Notes under the pieces: generated by a model
Seen by the model: the letters and a program-made list of their open reading frames with translations, nothing else
The model's database searches: none
Told to the model about the DNA's origin: nothing
Program-made: the position numbers and the translations under genes
In this document: positions 53,903 through 62,651 of the stretch, one piece after another
Numbering within the stretch: the stretch's first letter is position 1
Layout of the letters: each line of letters begins with the position of its first letter
Source: Litorivivens lipolytica
GTDB taxonomy: Bacteria > Pseudomonadota > Gammaproteobacteria > Pseudomonadales > Spongiibacteraceae
Length of the DNA stretch: 64,000 nt
NCBI RefSeq assembly: GCF_014191715.1
Contig: NZ_JACHWY010000001.1
Location: 620,001 to 684,000, forward strand
Direction: 5' to 3'

Positions 53903-54643
53903 TTAACTCATACGCATCAGGCTGGCGCCGGTATCGGCCATCTCGCCCGCGGTGCTCATAATCTTCACGTCCATTTCATAGCGTCGCGCGAGATGAATCA
54001 TGCGCACCATGGCATCGACGGCATTCACGTTGGACGATTCAAGGGCGCCGGATACGACTTTCAGGCTTGCATCGGGAACGCCCTCTGCACCATTGCGCTG
54101 GCGAATCAGGCCATCTTCGCCTTTCACCAATTGTGATTCATCTAGGGCAACCACCCGAATGCGGTCAATCACGATCTGAGTATCGGGTCCCTGCCCTAAC
54201 GGCACGACCGAGATACTGCCATCGCCGCCAATGCTGAGACTGCTGTGTTCGGGAATCGCAATGGGGCCACCTTCTCCCAGCAGGTTATGACCCTGCGCGG
54301 TGAGCAGCTGACCATCCGAGGTCAACTGCAGATCGCCGCGGCGGGTATAGGCTTCGCGCCCTTCCGGTGTCTGCACCGCAAACCAGCCTTCGCCACCAAC
54401 TGCCACATCCAATGTGCGGCCTGTGTGCTGCAGCGATCCCGAGTTGGTATCGATGCCGTTTTCGGCGAGCACTGAGTTGCTGCGGCTTGGCAGGCCCGCG
54501 CCGGCAATCTGTTCGGCGAACAGACTGTGAAAGTCAGCGCGGTAACCGGTGGTGGAGACGTTTGCCAAATTATTGGCATTGGTCGCCTGCGCCAGCGAAG
54601 TCTGCTTGGCGCCGGTCATTCCCAAATACAATAATTTATCCAT
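53903..54643 (-). CDS. flgF: Flagellar proximal rod protein FlgF
   Basis: 246 residues. N-terminus MDKLLYLGMTGAKQTSLAQATNANNLANVSTTGYRADF and C-terminus GALESSNVNAVDAMVRMIHLARRYEMDVKIMSTAGEMADTGASLMRM match FlgF. Between flgE and flgG. Confidence 0.95.
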   Translation of the reverse strand: MDKLLYLGMTGAKQTSLAQATNANNLANVSTTGYRADFHSLFAEQIAGAGLPSRSNSVLAENGIDTNSGSLQHTGRTLDVAVGGEGWFAVQTPEGREAYTRRGDLQLTSDGQLLTAQGHNLLGEGGPIAIPEHSSLSIGGDGSISVVPLGQGPDTQIVIDRIRVVALDESQLVKGEDGLIRQRNGAEGVPDASLKVVSGALESSNVNAVDAMVRMIHLARRYEMDVKIMSTAGEMADTGASLMRMS

Positions 54644-54662
54644 TGCGTTTACTCACTTCCGC

Positions 54663-55883
54663 TTAGCGGATGTTCAGAATGGCCTGAGTAATCTGATCAG
54701 CGGTCGAGATTACCTGGGCGTTGGCCTGGAAGTTGCGTTGTGCAGTGACCATCTCAACCAGCTCGGCTGACAGATCGACGTTGGAACTTTCCAGCGCACT
54801 GGACTGAATCAGACCGAAGTTTGAGGTTCCAGGCTCACCGAGGCGGCCTGCGCCAGCTGTAAACGTTTCGGTCCAGGTGTTGTTACCGATCTGCTGCAAA
54901 CCCTGGGGGTTGTTAAACAGCGTTACGGCGACTTTGCCGAGCTGCTCAGAGGCCTGATTTGAATAACGCGCTGAAACAACTCCATTAGCATCGATTTCCA
55001 CGCCGCTGAGAATGCCCGCTTCAAAACCATCCTGAGACAGACTGTTCACCACAAAATCGGTACCAAACTGCGTGGAGTTACCAAAGTCCGCAGTCAGGTT
55101 AATGTCGCTCGCGCCATTGGTGGGCGTGTATGCGGGATAGGTGATCGTTCCGCTCGCCGGCGATAGAAGAACACCAGCACCGTCAAAGGTCAGGTTATTC
55201 GCACCGCCTACAGCTGTACCGTCAATGTAGAGATACTGGCTCCAGCTGTTGGGAGCGGCGTCTTTGACGTAGTACATGGCGGCCGAGTGAGAAGATCCTT
55301 GGGAATCGTATATCGTCATGGACGACGAGTGATTGAAGGTATTCAGATTGCTCGGATCGAACGGTGATGCCACCGGTACACTTGCGCCAGAGGGCAGATT
55401 CAGGCCTATGTTGGCCTGTGTAGTCGCCTGCGGTGCGAATGTAGAGTTTTCGAGCTGCAGGTCAATCAGCGAACCACTGGCGTAGGAGCCGTTACCCGTT
55501 GACGGGAAGATCTGCAGGCGATTCAAATTGCTGTTTACCACATAACCGTCTTTGTCGAGGCTAAATTCACCAGCACGCGTGTAGACCAGGCCTTTATCAA
55601 CGCTGCTGAGCGTAAAAAACCCATCGCCGTTAATGGCCAAGTCCAGATTATTGTTGGTCAGGGAAATATTGCCTTGAGAAAACTGCTGGGCAATCTTCGC
55701 CAATTTGACGCCGGAACCCGTTTGCGTGGCAGCGGTATCGGTTATTGAACTGGCAAACACGTCCGAAAAAACCGCTTTGGAACGCTTAAAGCCGTTGGTG
55801 CCGACATTGGCTATGTTGTTGGCGGTGGTATCGAGAAGTTTTGACGCGGCGTTAAGGCCGGTAACTGCTATATCAAAGCTCAT
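54663..55883 (-). CDS. flgE: Flagellar hook protein FlgE
   Basis: 406 residues from the ATG preceded by AGGAGAG; a longer in-frame ORF overlaps flgD. N-terminus MSFDIAVTGLNAASKLLDTTANNIANVGTNGFKRSKAVFSDVFA and C-terminus ALESSNVDLSAELVEMVTAQRNFQANAQVISTADQITQAILNIR. The intervening D1/D2 domains include the LSSVDKGLVYTRAGEFSLDKDGYVV motif. Confidence 0.96.
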   Translation of the reverse strand: MSFDIAVTGLNAASKLLDTTANNIANVGTNGFKRSKAVFSDVFASSITDTAATQTGSGVKLAKIAQQFSQGNISLTNNNLDLAINGDGFFTLSSVDKGLVYTRAGEFSLDKDGYVVNSNLNRLQIFPSTGNGSYASGSLIDLQLENSTFAPQATTQANIGLNLPSGASVPVASPFDPSNLNTFNHSSSMTIYDSQGSSHSAAMYYVKDAAPNSWSQYLYIDGTAVGGANNLTFDGAGVLLSPASGTITYPAYTPTNGASDINLTADFGNSTQFGTDFVVNSLSQDGFEAGILSGVEIDANGVVSARYSNQASEQLGKVAVTLFNNPQGLQQIGNNTWTETFTAGAGRLGEPGTSNFGLIQSSALESSNVDLSAELVEMVTAQRNFQANAQVISTADQITQAILNIR

Positions 55884-55896
55884 ATGCGCTCTCCTG

Positions 55897-56559
55897 CTAG
55901 CTGATGCTTTTGACGTCAGAGAGCTGGTACTGGCCCAACCCTTTGAGTTCGACATTGGCGCTGCCGCCCTGCGAGGGCAGACTAACGCTCATGATCTGTG
56001 CGTGAATATGATTCTCCAGCGCTTCTTGCTGGTTGCCGGAAAAGTAGCTGACCTTCAGCTGGTATTCCCCGGCGGGGACTGCATTACCAGAGCTGTTGCG
56101 GCCATCCCATGCGTAGTCCACGGCACCGGCAGCTTGCGGGCCGAGTGACATACGGCGAACCACTTCACCGTTACTGCCCACAACCTCTACTTGCACACCG
56201 GAAGTTGACGATGGCAATTCGACGCGCCCGGTGACCGGTGTTGCGCCATCAAAAGCTGCTGTTGGTGACGCAACCAATGCGTGCTTGTCGACCAGCGATG
56301 CCGCATTCAACATTTGGGAAGATTTCAGCGAATCTGCCAGTGAGGCCATGGAGGTATTGATTTCCGAGATGCCACTAACGGTGCTGAACTGGGCCATCTG
56401 GCCGAGAAATTCAGCGTTGTCCATCGGGCTAAAAGGATCCTGATTTTGCATCTGCGCCAGCATCAACTTCATAAAGTCGTTCTGCCCCAGATTTTCCTTA
56501 CCCAGATTACCGTTTTTTCCCTGCAGGGCCTGGATGTCACTGATCGTTCTCAATTCCAT
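55897..56559 (-). CDS. flgD: Hook assembly scaffold protein FlgD
   Basis: 220 residues. N-terminal LGQNDFMKLMLAQMQNQDPFSPMDNAEFLGQMAQFSTVSGI is the hook-cap signature. The C-terminal part has an FlgD Ig-like region (VEVVGSNGEVVRRMSLGPQAAGAVDYAWDGRNSSGNAVPAGEYQLKVSY). Confidence 0.96.
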   Translation of the reverse strand: MELRTISDIQALQGKNGNLGKENLGQNDFMKLMLAQMQNQDPFSPMDNAEFLGQMAQFSTVSGISEINTSMASLADSLKSSQMLNAASLVDKHALVASPTAAFDGATPVTGRVELPSSTSGVQVEVVGSNGEVVRRMSLGPQAAGAVDYAWDGRNSSGNAVPAGEYQLKVSYFSGNQQEALENHIHAQIMSVSLPSQGGSANVELKGLGQYQLSDVKSIS

Positions 56560-56569
56560 GGGTTAATCC

Positions 56570-56968
56570 TCAACGGCCCAGCTGCAGAGTGCGCAGCATC
56601 AAATCTTTAGAGGTGTTGAACACCTCTGAATTGTTCTGGAAGGAACGAGAGGCGGAAATCATGTTGGCCATCTCCTCCACTTCATTCACGTTAGAACCAA
56701 AGACGTAGCCGTCGGCGTCTGCCATGGGGTTACCCGGCTCGTAACGCTTGATGACGGGCGCTTCGCTTTCCACAATCCCGGTGACCTGCACACCAGCGGC
56801 ATTGGCCGTTTCCTGAAGCAGTGCCGCAAATACAGGCTGTTTGGCGCGGTAGGCTTCAGCTTCTGTAGTGGCCACGGAATCGGCGTTCGCCATATTGCTG
56901 GCAGTAGTATTAAGCCGGACCATCTGCGCATTCATGGCAGAGCCGGCAATATCAAGGACCTTGAACAT
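56570..56968 (-). CDS. flgC: Flagellar proximal rod protein FlgC
   Basis: 132 residues. N-terminus VLDIAGSAMNAQMVRLNTTASNMANADSVATTEAEAYRAKQPVF and C-terminus YVFGSNVNEVEEMANMISASRSFQNNSEVFNTSKDLMLRTLQLGR. GGAGG is 9 nt upstream; it follows flgB with no gap (2 bp). Confidence 0.96.
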   Translation of the reverse strand: MFKVLDIAGSAMNAQMVRLNTTASNMANADSVATTEAEAYRAKQPVFAALLQETANAAGVQVTGIVESEAPVIKRYEPGNPMADADGYVFGSNVNEVEEMANMISASRSFQNNSEVFNTSKDLMLRTLQLGR

Positions 56969-56970
56969 GC

Positions 56971-57375
56971 TTATCGACCTCCGGTAATGGCATTTTTCAG
57001 CCCGCTGAATTTGCTGCCCAAAAAGGTCAGCGTGGCTTGATAGCGAACCGCGTTGTCAGCAAACTGCGCCTGTTCCACATGCAGTTCGACGGTATTGCCA
57101 TCAAGACTTGGCTGGTTAGGGACGCGGTATTTCAGTTGCGCCTCTAGAGCAGCGGCGCCGCCATCAGGCTGAATATGGTTGCTGCGCGTGCGGCTGACAC
57201 TCAGGTTCTGCCCCTGCGCGGCCTGATTCATCGCCTCGCGAAAATCGATATCACGAGCCTGGTATCCTGGGGTATCCACATTAGCCATATTTGCACCCAG
57301 TACCTCGGTGCGCTGGGACCGGGTATAAAGGGCGCGTTCGTGAACGCCCAAGGCTGAGTCAAAATTCAAAGGCAT
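56971..57375 (-). CDS. flgB: Flagellar proximal rod protein FlgB
   Basis: 134 residues starting MPLNFDSALGVHERALYTRSQRTEVLGANMANVDTPGYQARDIDF. A longer ORF runs upstream, but it spans the sigma-54 promoter, so the ATG with AGGA 9 nt upstream is the start. First gene of flgBCDEFGHIJKL. In Pseudomonas and Vibrio cheV and cheR separate it from flgA; here they are absent. Confidence 0.95.
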   Translation of the reverse strand: MPLNFDSALGVHERALYTRSQRTEVLGANMANVDTPGYQARDIDFREAMNQAAQGQNLSVSRTRSNHIQPDGGAAALEAQLKYRVPNQPSLDGNTVELHVEQAQFADNAVRYQATLTFLGSKFSGLKNAITGGR

Positions 57376-57468
57376 ACCATTTCGTCCTAAAGTTCTGTTC
57401 GTGAGTGCCGATACGGTGAACAAGCGTTCCTGTCTACGGATGACGGCAATCTGCTCTACCGCTGTCAC

Positions 57469-57484
57469 TGCAACAGCCGTGCCA
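57469..57484 (-). promoter_or_regulatory. sigma-54 promoter of the flgB operon
   Basis: Read on the minus strand: TGGCACG-N4-TTGCA, a perfect -24/-12 element about 95 bp before flgB. It supports the downstream ATG as the flgB start. Confidence 0.9.
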
Positions 57485-57556
57485 GTTTACAAACCCCATA
57501 TATTTCAATTAGATAGCGCTACGCGCCAAAATCCCGACTGATGCAGAATTAGGTCA

Positions 57557-57585
57557 GCGGCAAGCCTTTGCCGCCTCAGCGGCAA
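57557..57585. promoter_or_regulatory. Candidate enhancer array (three phased half-sites) between flgB and flgA promoters
   Basis: GCGGCAA (57557-57563), TTGCCGC (57568-57574) and GCGGCAA (57579-57585) alternate with 4-bp gaps, i.e. an 11-bp period. It lies in non-coding DNA between two divergent sigma-54 promoters, about 60-110 bp upstream of each, the usual place for an RpoN-activator site. Confidence 0.7.
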
Positions 57586-57646
57586 CTTTCTGTTCACCGC
57601 TTTGTGCTTCTCTTTATAAGTTTCCAGGATGCGAGTCGTTTAAGGC

Positions 57647-57662
57647 TGGCACGCTAATTGCT
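57647..57662 (+). promoter_or_regulatory. sigma-54 promoter of flgA
   Basis: TGGCACG-N4-TTGCT is a perfect -24/-12 match, about 70 bp before the flgA start and divergent from the flgB promoter. Confidence 0.9.
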
Positions 57663-57733
57663 GCTACCGTGATGAGACGACAGATTTTTGACATCACCTA
57701 GAAAGCCCTGATGTTTGTAAAGAGGAGAAAGGC

Positions 57734-58459
57734 ATGACTGGAGACCGCAAACCGCAACGCAGCGCGCATCGCGTCCTCGCCTGCCTGCTCGCCACGCTGG
57801 TGACCTCTCCTCTCGCCTTGGCAAGCAATCTGCAAAGCGAAAGCAGTATCCGCCGCGCCGCAGAGCGCTTTATCGCTGACCGCAATCCCTGGCGTGATCA
57901 CGAACACCGTATTGAAGCGGGTCGGCTGGACAGTCGCAGCCGCCTGCCCCGCTGCGCCGGCGCCGTTAAGGCATTTCTGCCCTCACGCGCCCAAATCAAA
58001 CGCCGCACTACCGTGGGTGTGCGCTGTGAACAGGGCGCCAGCTGGACGGTCTATTTGCCCGTGAATATCACGGCCTATGCCAAGGCCTTGGTGGCCATTC
58101 GGCCCCTGCCGGCCGGCACTGTGCTCGGTCCGAATGACGTAAAGTCGGTAAAACGCGAAGTGTCCGCCATGGGCTACGGCTATATCAGCAGCCTGAATCA
58201 GCACGGCGGCTACCGAGTCAGCCGGGCAATCGCCCAGGGCGCCGTTATCAGCCCCAACATGGTGGAGTCGGCTGTCATGATTAAACGTGGTCAGTCGGTG
58301 CGGATTTTGGCTCGCAGCGGCGCCGTCGGCGTCACCATGTCAGGAGTCGCAACGAGTAAGGCCAGCCTTGGCGAACGTATTACAGTGAAGAATGTAAACT
58401 CGGGGCGGGTGGTAGAAGGTATCGTGCGCTCCGGTGAGACGGTCGAAATCATACTCTAG
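57734..58459 (+). CDS. flgA: P-ring assembly chaperone FlgA
   Basis: 241 residues. N-terminal signal peptide (HRVLACLLATLVTSPLALA). A SAF-type domain (about 125-190) and the C-terminal hallmark VMIKRGQSVRILARSGAVGVTMSGVATSKASLGERITVKNVNSGRVVEGIVRSGETVEI. Periplasmic. It has a strong ribosome site (AGGAG) and starts the flgA-flgM-flgN group. Confidence 0.94.
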   Translation: MTGDRKPQRSAHRVLACLLATLVTSPLALASNLQSESSIRRAAERFIADRNPWRDHEHRIEAGRLDSRSRLPRCAGAVKAFLPSRAQIKRRTTVGVRCEQGASWTVYLPVNITAYAKALVAIRPLPAGTVLGPNDVKSVKREVSAMGYGYISSLNQHGGYRVSRAIAQGAVISPNMVESAVMIKRGQSVRILARSGAVGVTMSGVATSKASLGERITVKNVNSGRVVEGIVRSGETVEIIL

Positions 58460-58461
58460 AC

Positions 58462-58488
58462 TAAAGAATTTCCGACACGTGCCGATAA
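58462..58488 (+). promoter_or_regulatory. sigma-28 promoter of flgMN
   Basis: TAAAGAAT, 11 bp, GCCGATAA; the -10 is perfect and the spacing canonical. It lies between flgA and flgM. This would let FliA boost its own antagonist FlgM. Confidence 0.9.
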
Positions 58489-58526
58489 GTGTTTAGACGG
58501 CGCGAAACAGACAGGCGGTCAGGACA

Positions 58527-58832
58527 ATGGTAGACAAAATAGACAACTCGGGAATGAACCAGCCACGCAAGCTGGATTCGGCCAACAACCGCTCCACAGC
58601 GGTCTCTGGCGGCGATCAAGCGGAGCAGCAAGCGATTGCAGCGCCGGTGGACGCGGGCACCCGAAATGTCTCAACTTTCGAGCAATTGCAGGCCAAAATC
58701 GGCGAAACCGGTGATATCGACCGCGAAAAAGTCGATCGCATCAAAGCTGCAATTGAAAGTGGTGATTATTCCGTCAATGCACAGCGCGTCGCTCGCGCCG
58801 TAATTGATCTGGAACACCTGCTACAAGCCTGA
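58527..58832 (+). CDS. flgM: Anti-sigma-28 factor FlgM
   Basis: 101 residues. A disordered, Ser/Asn/Ala-rich N-terminal half and the FliA-binding C-terminal half DIDREKVDRIKAAIESGDYSVNAQRVARAVIDLEHLL. Binds FliA until it is exported through the finished hook. AGGA is just upstream of the ATG. Confidence 0.93.
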   Translation: MVDKIDNSGMNQPRKLDSANNRSTAVSGGDQAEQQAIAAPVDAGTRNVSTFEQLQAKIGETGDIDREKVDRIKAAIESGDYSVNAQRVARAVIDLEHLLQA

Positions 58833-58899
58833 ACCAAAACCTGAACGACAGACATTAACTGACACGGTCGATGGATTGACGAGAGAGAGGAAGAGTCCC

Positions 58900-59373
58900 G
58901 TGACGCGCACAACCGATCTGATAAGCATTACTCGTGATGTCATCGCCGCCATCCACCAGTTTAAGGGCGTTCTCGCCGAAGAAACTGAAGCCCTGGCCCA
59001 GCGGGACCGGACGCTGCTGCTGGAAATAGCTGAGCGCAAGATTCGCTATGCCGACTACCTCGACCAACTGGTTCGCAGCCGTTCCCGGATGTTTACCCAA
59101 GTGGGCGTCAACGAGCGCGATCAGAAGGCGGTCGAAGATCTGTTTCAGAATTACGGGCAGCGCCGTCTGGTCGACGAGGACTGGCGCAACGCGATGACCC
59201 TATTGGCAGAATGCCATGCGATGAACCAGCAAGCCGGCGCGAATATTCAAGCACAAGTGCAGTTCGTAAATCGCGGCCTGGAAATTCTGCATGGCAAACC
59301 TCAACACGCGACCTACGGTGAGCATGGCACCGTTGTGAATGAAGGATACGCCAAGGAAATTGGCACGGCCTGA
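58900..59373 (+). CDS. flgN: Flagellar chaperone FlgN
   Basis: 157 residues from GTG preceded by GAGAGAGGAAGAG; an in-frame ATG at 58804 would overlap flgM and give a longer N-terminus without family similarity. All helical: ITRDVIAAIHQFKGVLAEETEALAQRDRTLLLEIAERKIRYADYLDQL..., as in FlgN, the chaperone for FlgK and FlgL. Follows flgM. Confidence 0.85.
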   Translation: MTRTTDLISITRDVIAAIHQFKGVLAEETEALAQRDRTLLLEIAERKIRYADYLDQLVRSRSRMFTQVGVNERDQKAVEDLFQNYGQRRLVDEDWRNAMTLLAECHAMNQQAGANIQAQVQFVNRGLEILHGKPQHATYGEHGTVVNEGYAKEIGTA

Positions 59374-59433
59374 GCCCTAAAAATAAGCTAGACTTCAAGG
59401 GTTTGCCACGGAATTCTCAAGGCGGAATTAGGC

Positions 59434-62400
59434 TTGGCTCAGATACAGCCCCCGAACAAAACAACAAATTACCTCCTGCCTGTGCGCGTTATTGCACTCG
59501 CACTCGCCTATTACCTTCTAGCGAAAATCGGACTGATTTTCGCTATTCCTCCCGGCTATGCTACGGCAATCTGGCCTCCCTCCGGGCTGGCTCTGGCCTC
59601 GGTGATGCTGTGGGGTTGGCCGATGGCTTTCGGTGTCTTGCTCGGATCTTTTCTGGCCAATGCAGATATTGGTAACCCTGCATCGCTGCTTATCCCTTTT
59701 TTAATTGCCAGCGGCTCCGCGCTACAGGCCGTCGTTGGGGCTCGGTTGGTATTGGCGAGAAGTGATCCCCCCTGGACCCTGAATACACTTAAACAGGCGG
59801 GTGTGCTGATTGTGGTCGGCGGCCCAATTGCCTCGCTAGTCTCTGCCTCTGTGGGGAATGCGACCCTGTACCTTTTTGGTGGGCTGGCCCCCAGCGGCAT
59901 TCCTGCAAACTGGCTAAACTGGTGGCTTGGCGATTCTCTCGGCGTATTGGTGTTCGCACCGATCTTGCTGGTTGTCATGCAAAAAACCGATCTGATTAGT
60001 ATGCGCCGGAAGCTGCTGATTGCCATTCCAGCCCTGTCGATGTTTCTGTTCCTCACCCTCGTTTATATCTCTGGCAAACAGCAGATTGAATCCGAGCTGA
60101 GATCCAATCTGGCGGTCAGAAGCCAGCTTGGCTACAACGCTCTCAGCGATCACTTGACCAATAAAATAAATCTTCTCAACTATATAGCTGGCCTATTTAA
60201 TGTTTCAGGTAAGGTTTCGAGAGAAGAGTTCCACGACTTTTATAAGGCGATCACCGCGTCCATGTCGTCGCCCCCCACCCTGACCTGGGCGCCGAGGGTG
60301 GCCCACGACGATAAATCAGACATCATCGCGAAAGCCCGAGCGGAAGGGCTTGAGGATTACGAGATTTTTGAAGCTTCCCCGGAGGGCCCCCGCCCCGTCG
60401 AACCGCGCCCCTTTTATCAACCCTTGTTCTATATAGAACCGCACGATCGGCACCCCAATGCCTTTGGTTTTGATCTACGCTCTGAATCGAGACGGCGCGA
60501 GGCGATAGATCGAGCCTTTTCGACGAACACCACCACCTCAGCAGGCCCCCTGAAAATCGTTGGTTCGGAGCGCCCGACGCTAATTTATGTGCTGGTATCG
60601 CCCCTCACGCCCCTCAGTGCCGGAAACGCAGTACTGAGCATTGTCTGGATAGAGCAAATGGTGGCGCCATTGGCGGAGTTGGCGATGCAGTCCGAGGTCG
60701 GCTACCGACTGACCGACCGGCGCAGCGGCACAGTGCTGTTTACCTCGGAATCAGACATACCACCGAGCGGCTTTAGCCAAACCAAGGACCTGAAATATCT
60801 GGATTACGACCTGTCACTGGAAAGCTGGCTCGCAGCCCAATCGATCTCAACCCAAATGACTGCGCGGCTTGCGCCTCTGGTTTTCGGGGGGTTCATCATT
60901 ATCGGCGCCGTCAGCCTTCTGATTATCAGCTCGACAGGCGCACATCAATCGGCGCAATTACTGGTGCACTACAAAACCCGCGAGCTCAGGCAGGAGCGTG
61001 AGTTTCTGGAGAGCATGATCGATAATCTGCCGATGCTGCTCTATATCAAGGATGCCGCGACCCGCCGCTTTCTCCGCGCCAACCATGCCAGCCTTGCCGC
61101 AGTAAAAGATGATGCCCCACAAATGATCGGCCGAACCCAGGAGGAGGTTTTCGGCGAGCGCAGTCTGGATACTGACAACCGCAGCGACGACAAGGTCGTC
61201 TTTGAGGGGGAGATTGTTAACGAAGAAGCGTACATGGAGCTCGGCGGCGAAATCCGCTGGTTTCAAAACACCAAGGTACCGGTGCTTGACCCGGAAACTC
61301 GCGAGGTGAAATACATCCTCGGCCTGGCAGAAGACATTACCCACAAGAAACTGTTTGAGAGGGAGATCAAGGACAGTCGCCAGCGGGTAAGCCGCATTCT
61401 GGAAAATGTGGGCGAAGGTATCTACGGCCTCGATGAGAGCGGCAATATAACCTTTGTCAATCCAGCCGCAACTGATCTACTGGGGTTTTCGGAAGAAGCG
61501 TTACTGGGTCAGAACGCCCACGAGCTATTTCATCACCATCATCAGGACGGCCGCGAGTTCGACGCGAAGGACTCCCCTATTTATGACACGCTGACCCGCG
61601 GTGAAACCCACCGGGTGGATGATCAGGTATTCTGGCATCGCGATGGCAGCGCACTGCCGGTTGAGTATCTAAGCACCGCCATTGTAGAAAACGAAAAGGT
61701 GATTGGTGCGGTGGTCGTATTCAGCGATATTTCCAAGCGCCTGGTCATGGACCGACTGCAGCGCGAGCAGACGGAGCGAATCCAGCAGATCAACGAGGAC
61801 CTCGAGGAGTTCTCCTACGTCGCCAGCCACGATTTACAGGAGCCCCTACGCACGCTGATCTGCTTTTGCGAGTTTCTGGAAGACGACCTTGGGCCCGACC
61901 TTCCCGACGATGCGGCTACTGATCTCGAGTATATCAAGCAAGCTGCACGGCGTATGACCAAGCTGATCAATGATATGCTTGATTACTCTCGAGCAGGCAG
62001 TTCCGAGCTGGAACTGGCACCGCAGGATCTCAATGACTGCGTAGATCAGATTCAACACGATCTTCTGGCAATGATTCGTGACCATGACGCAGAAATCACC
62101 GTCGATCCCCTACCCACTGTCCTCGGCGACCGCAATGGGCTGCTGCGGGTTTTTCAGAACCTGATTCAAAACGCGATCCGCTATCGCTCGGAACGCAAAC
62201 CGCAAATCAGGGTCTATGAACACAGTAACGATGGCCAAATGACCACCATCGCGGTGAAGGACAACGGCATCGGTATCGAAGCGCAATATCTGGAACAGAT
62301 CTTCGGTGCCTTCCGCCGGGTGCAGAGTTCCGACGATACTGAGGGCTCGGGCATCGGTCTGGCAGTGGTCAAGAAACTGGTGGAGCGGCATCGAGGGGCC

Positions 62401-62466
62401 GTTAGCGTCGACTCTGAGCCAGGGGTCGGAAGCACTTTTTACGTTACATTAAAACTCAACTACTAA
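59434..62466 (+). CDS. MASE1-CHASE-PAS-PAS sensor histidine kinase (orphan)
   Basis: 1010 residues from TTG (AGGCGG upstream; no ATG is available near the domain start). MASE1 integral membrane sensor about 15-215 (eight hydrophobic segments, with GYATAIWPPSGLALA). Another membrane helix precedes a periplasmic CHASE domain (about 240-470, LRSNLAVRSQLGYNALSDHLTNKINLLNYIAGLFNVS). Two PAS domains follow (about 530-650, 655-780), then a HisKA domain with His799 in FSYVASHDLQEPLRTL, the bacteriophytochrome-like H-box, and an HATPase with NLIQNAIRY, DNGIGIE and GSGIGLAVV. No receiver domain or response regulator gene is adjacent. The ligand is unknown. Confidence 0.88.
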   Translation: MAQIQPPNKTTNYLLPVRVIALALAYYLLAKIGLIFAIPPGYATAIWPPSGLALASVMLWGWPMAFGVLLGSFLANADIGNPASLLIPFLIASGSALQAVVGARLVLARSDPPWTLNTLKQAGVLIVVGGPIASLVSASVGNATLYLFGGLAPSGIPANWLNWWLGDSLGVLVFAPILLVVMQKTDLISMRRKLLIAIPALSMFLFLTLVYISGKQQIESELRSNLAVRSQLGYNALSDHLTNKINLLNYIAGLFNVSGKVSREEFHDFYKAITASMSSPPTLTWAPRVAHDDKSDIIAKARAEGLEDYEIFEASPEGPRPVEPRPFYQPLFYIEPHDRHPNAFGFDLRSESRRREAIDRAFSTNTTTSAGPLKIVGSERPTLIYVLVSPLTPLSAGNAVLSIVWIEQMVAPLAELAMQSEVGYRLTDRRSGTVLFTSESDIPPSGFSQTKDLKYLDYDLSLESWLAAQSISTQMTARLAPLVFGGFIIIGAVSLLIISSTGAHQSAQLLVHYKTRELRQEREFLESMIDNLPMLLYIKDAATRRFLRANHASLAAVKDDAPQMIGRTQEEVFGERSLDTDNRSDDKVVFEGEIVNEEAYMELGGEIRWFQNTKVPVLDPETREVKYILGLAEDITHKKLFEREIKDSRQRVSRILENVGEGIYGLDESGNITFVNPAATDLLGFSEEALLGQNAHELFHHHHQDGREFDAKDSPIYDTLTRGETHRVDDQVFWHRDGSALPVEYLSTAIVENEKVIGAVVVFSDISKRLVMDRLQREQTERIQQINEDLEEFSYVASHDLQEPLRTLICFCEFLEDDLGPDLPDDAATDLEYIKQAARRMTKLINDMLDYSRAGSSELELAPQDLNDCVDQIQHDLLAMIRDHDAEITVDPLPTVLGDRNGLLRVFQNLIQNAIRYRSERKPQIRVYEHSNDGQMTTIAVKDNGIGIEAQYLEQIFGAFRRVQSSDDTEGSGIGLAVVKKLVERHRGAVSVDSEPGVGSTFYVTLKLNY

Positions 62467-62651
62467 CTAATATTCAGTTAGTTACCGAAGTTTATTAATG
62501 TGGTGGATACCTTGCTGCGCTAAGCCCTAAGCTGACAAGGACTTTCGGAAGTATTGCCGCTTTTGTGACCCACCATAAAAGCAACGGGTGACCCGCCCCT
62601 GTCGGGGCGCTACTATAGCTGGTAAGCAACGAAGTCAGATAACAGAAGCCT
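62467..62651. other. Spacer between the sensor kinase and the prc gene
   Basis: No ORF. A GC-rich hairpin GCCCC-TGTC-GGGGC (about 62598-62611) lies in it without a T-run, so terminator function is doubtful. The prc promoter is probably here, but no clear -35/-10 pair was identified. Confidence 0.35.
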
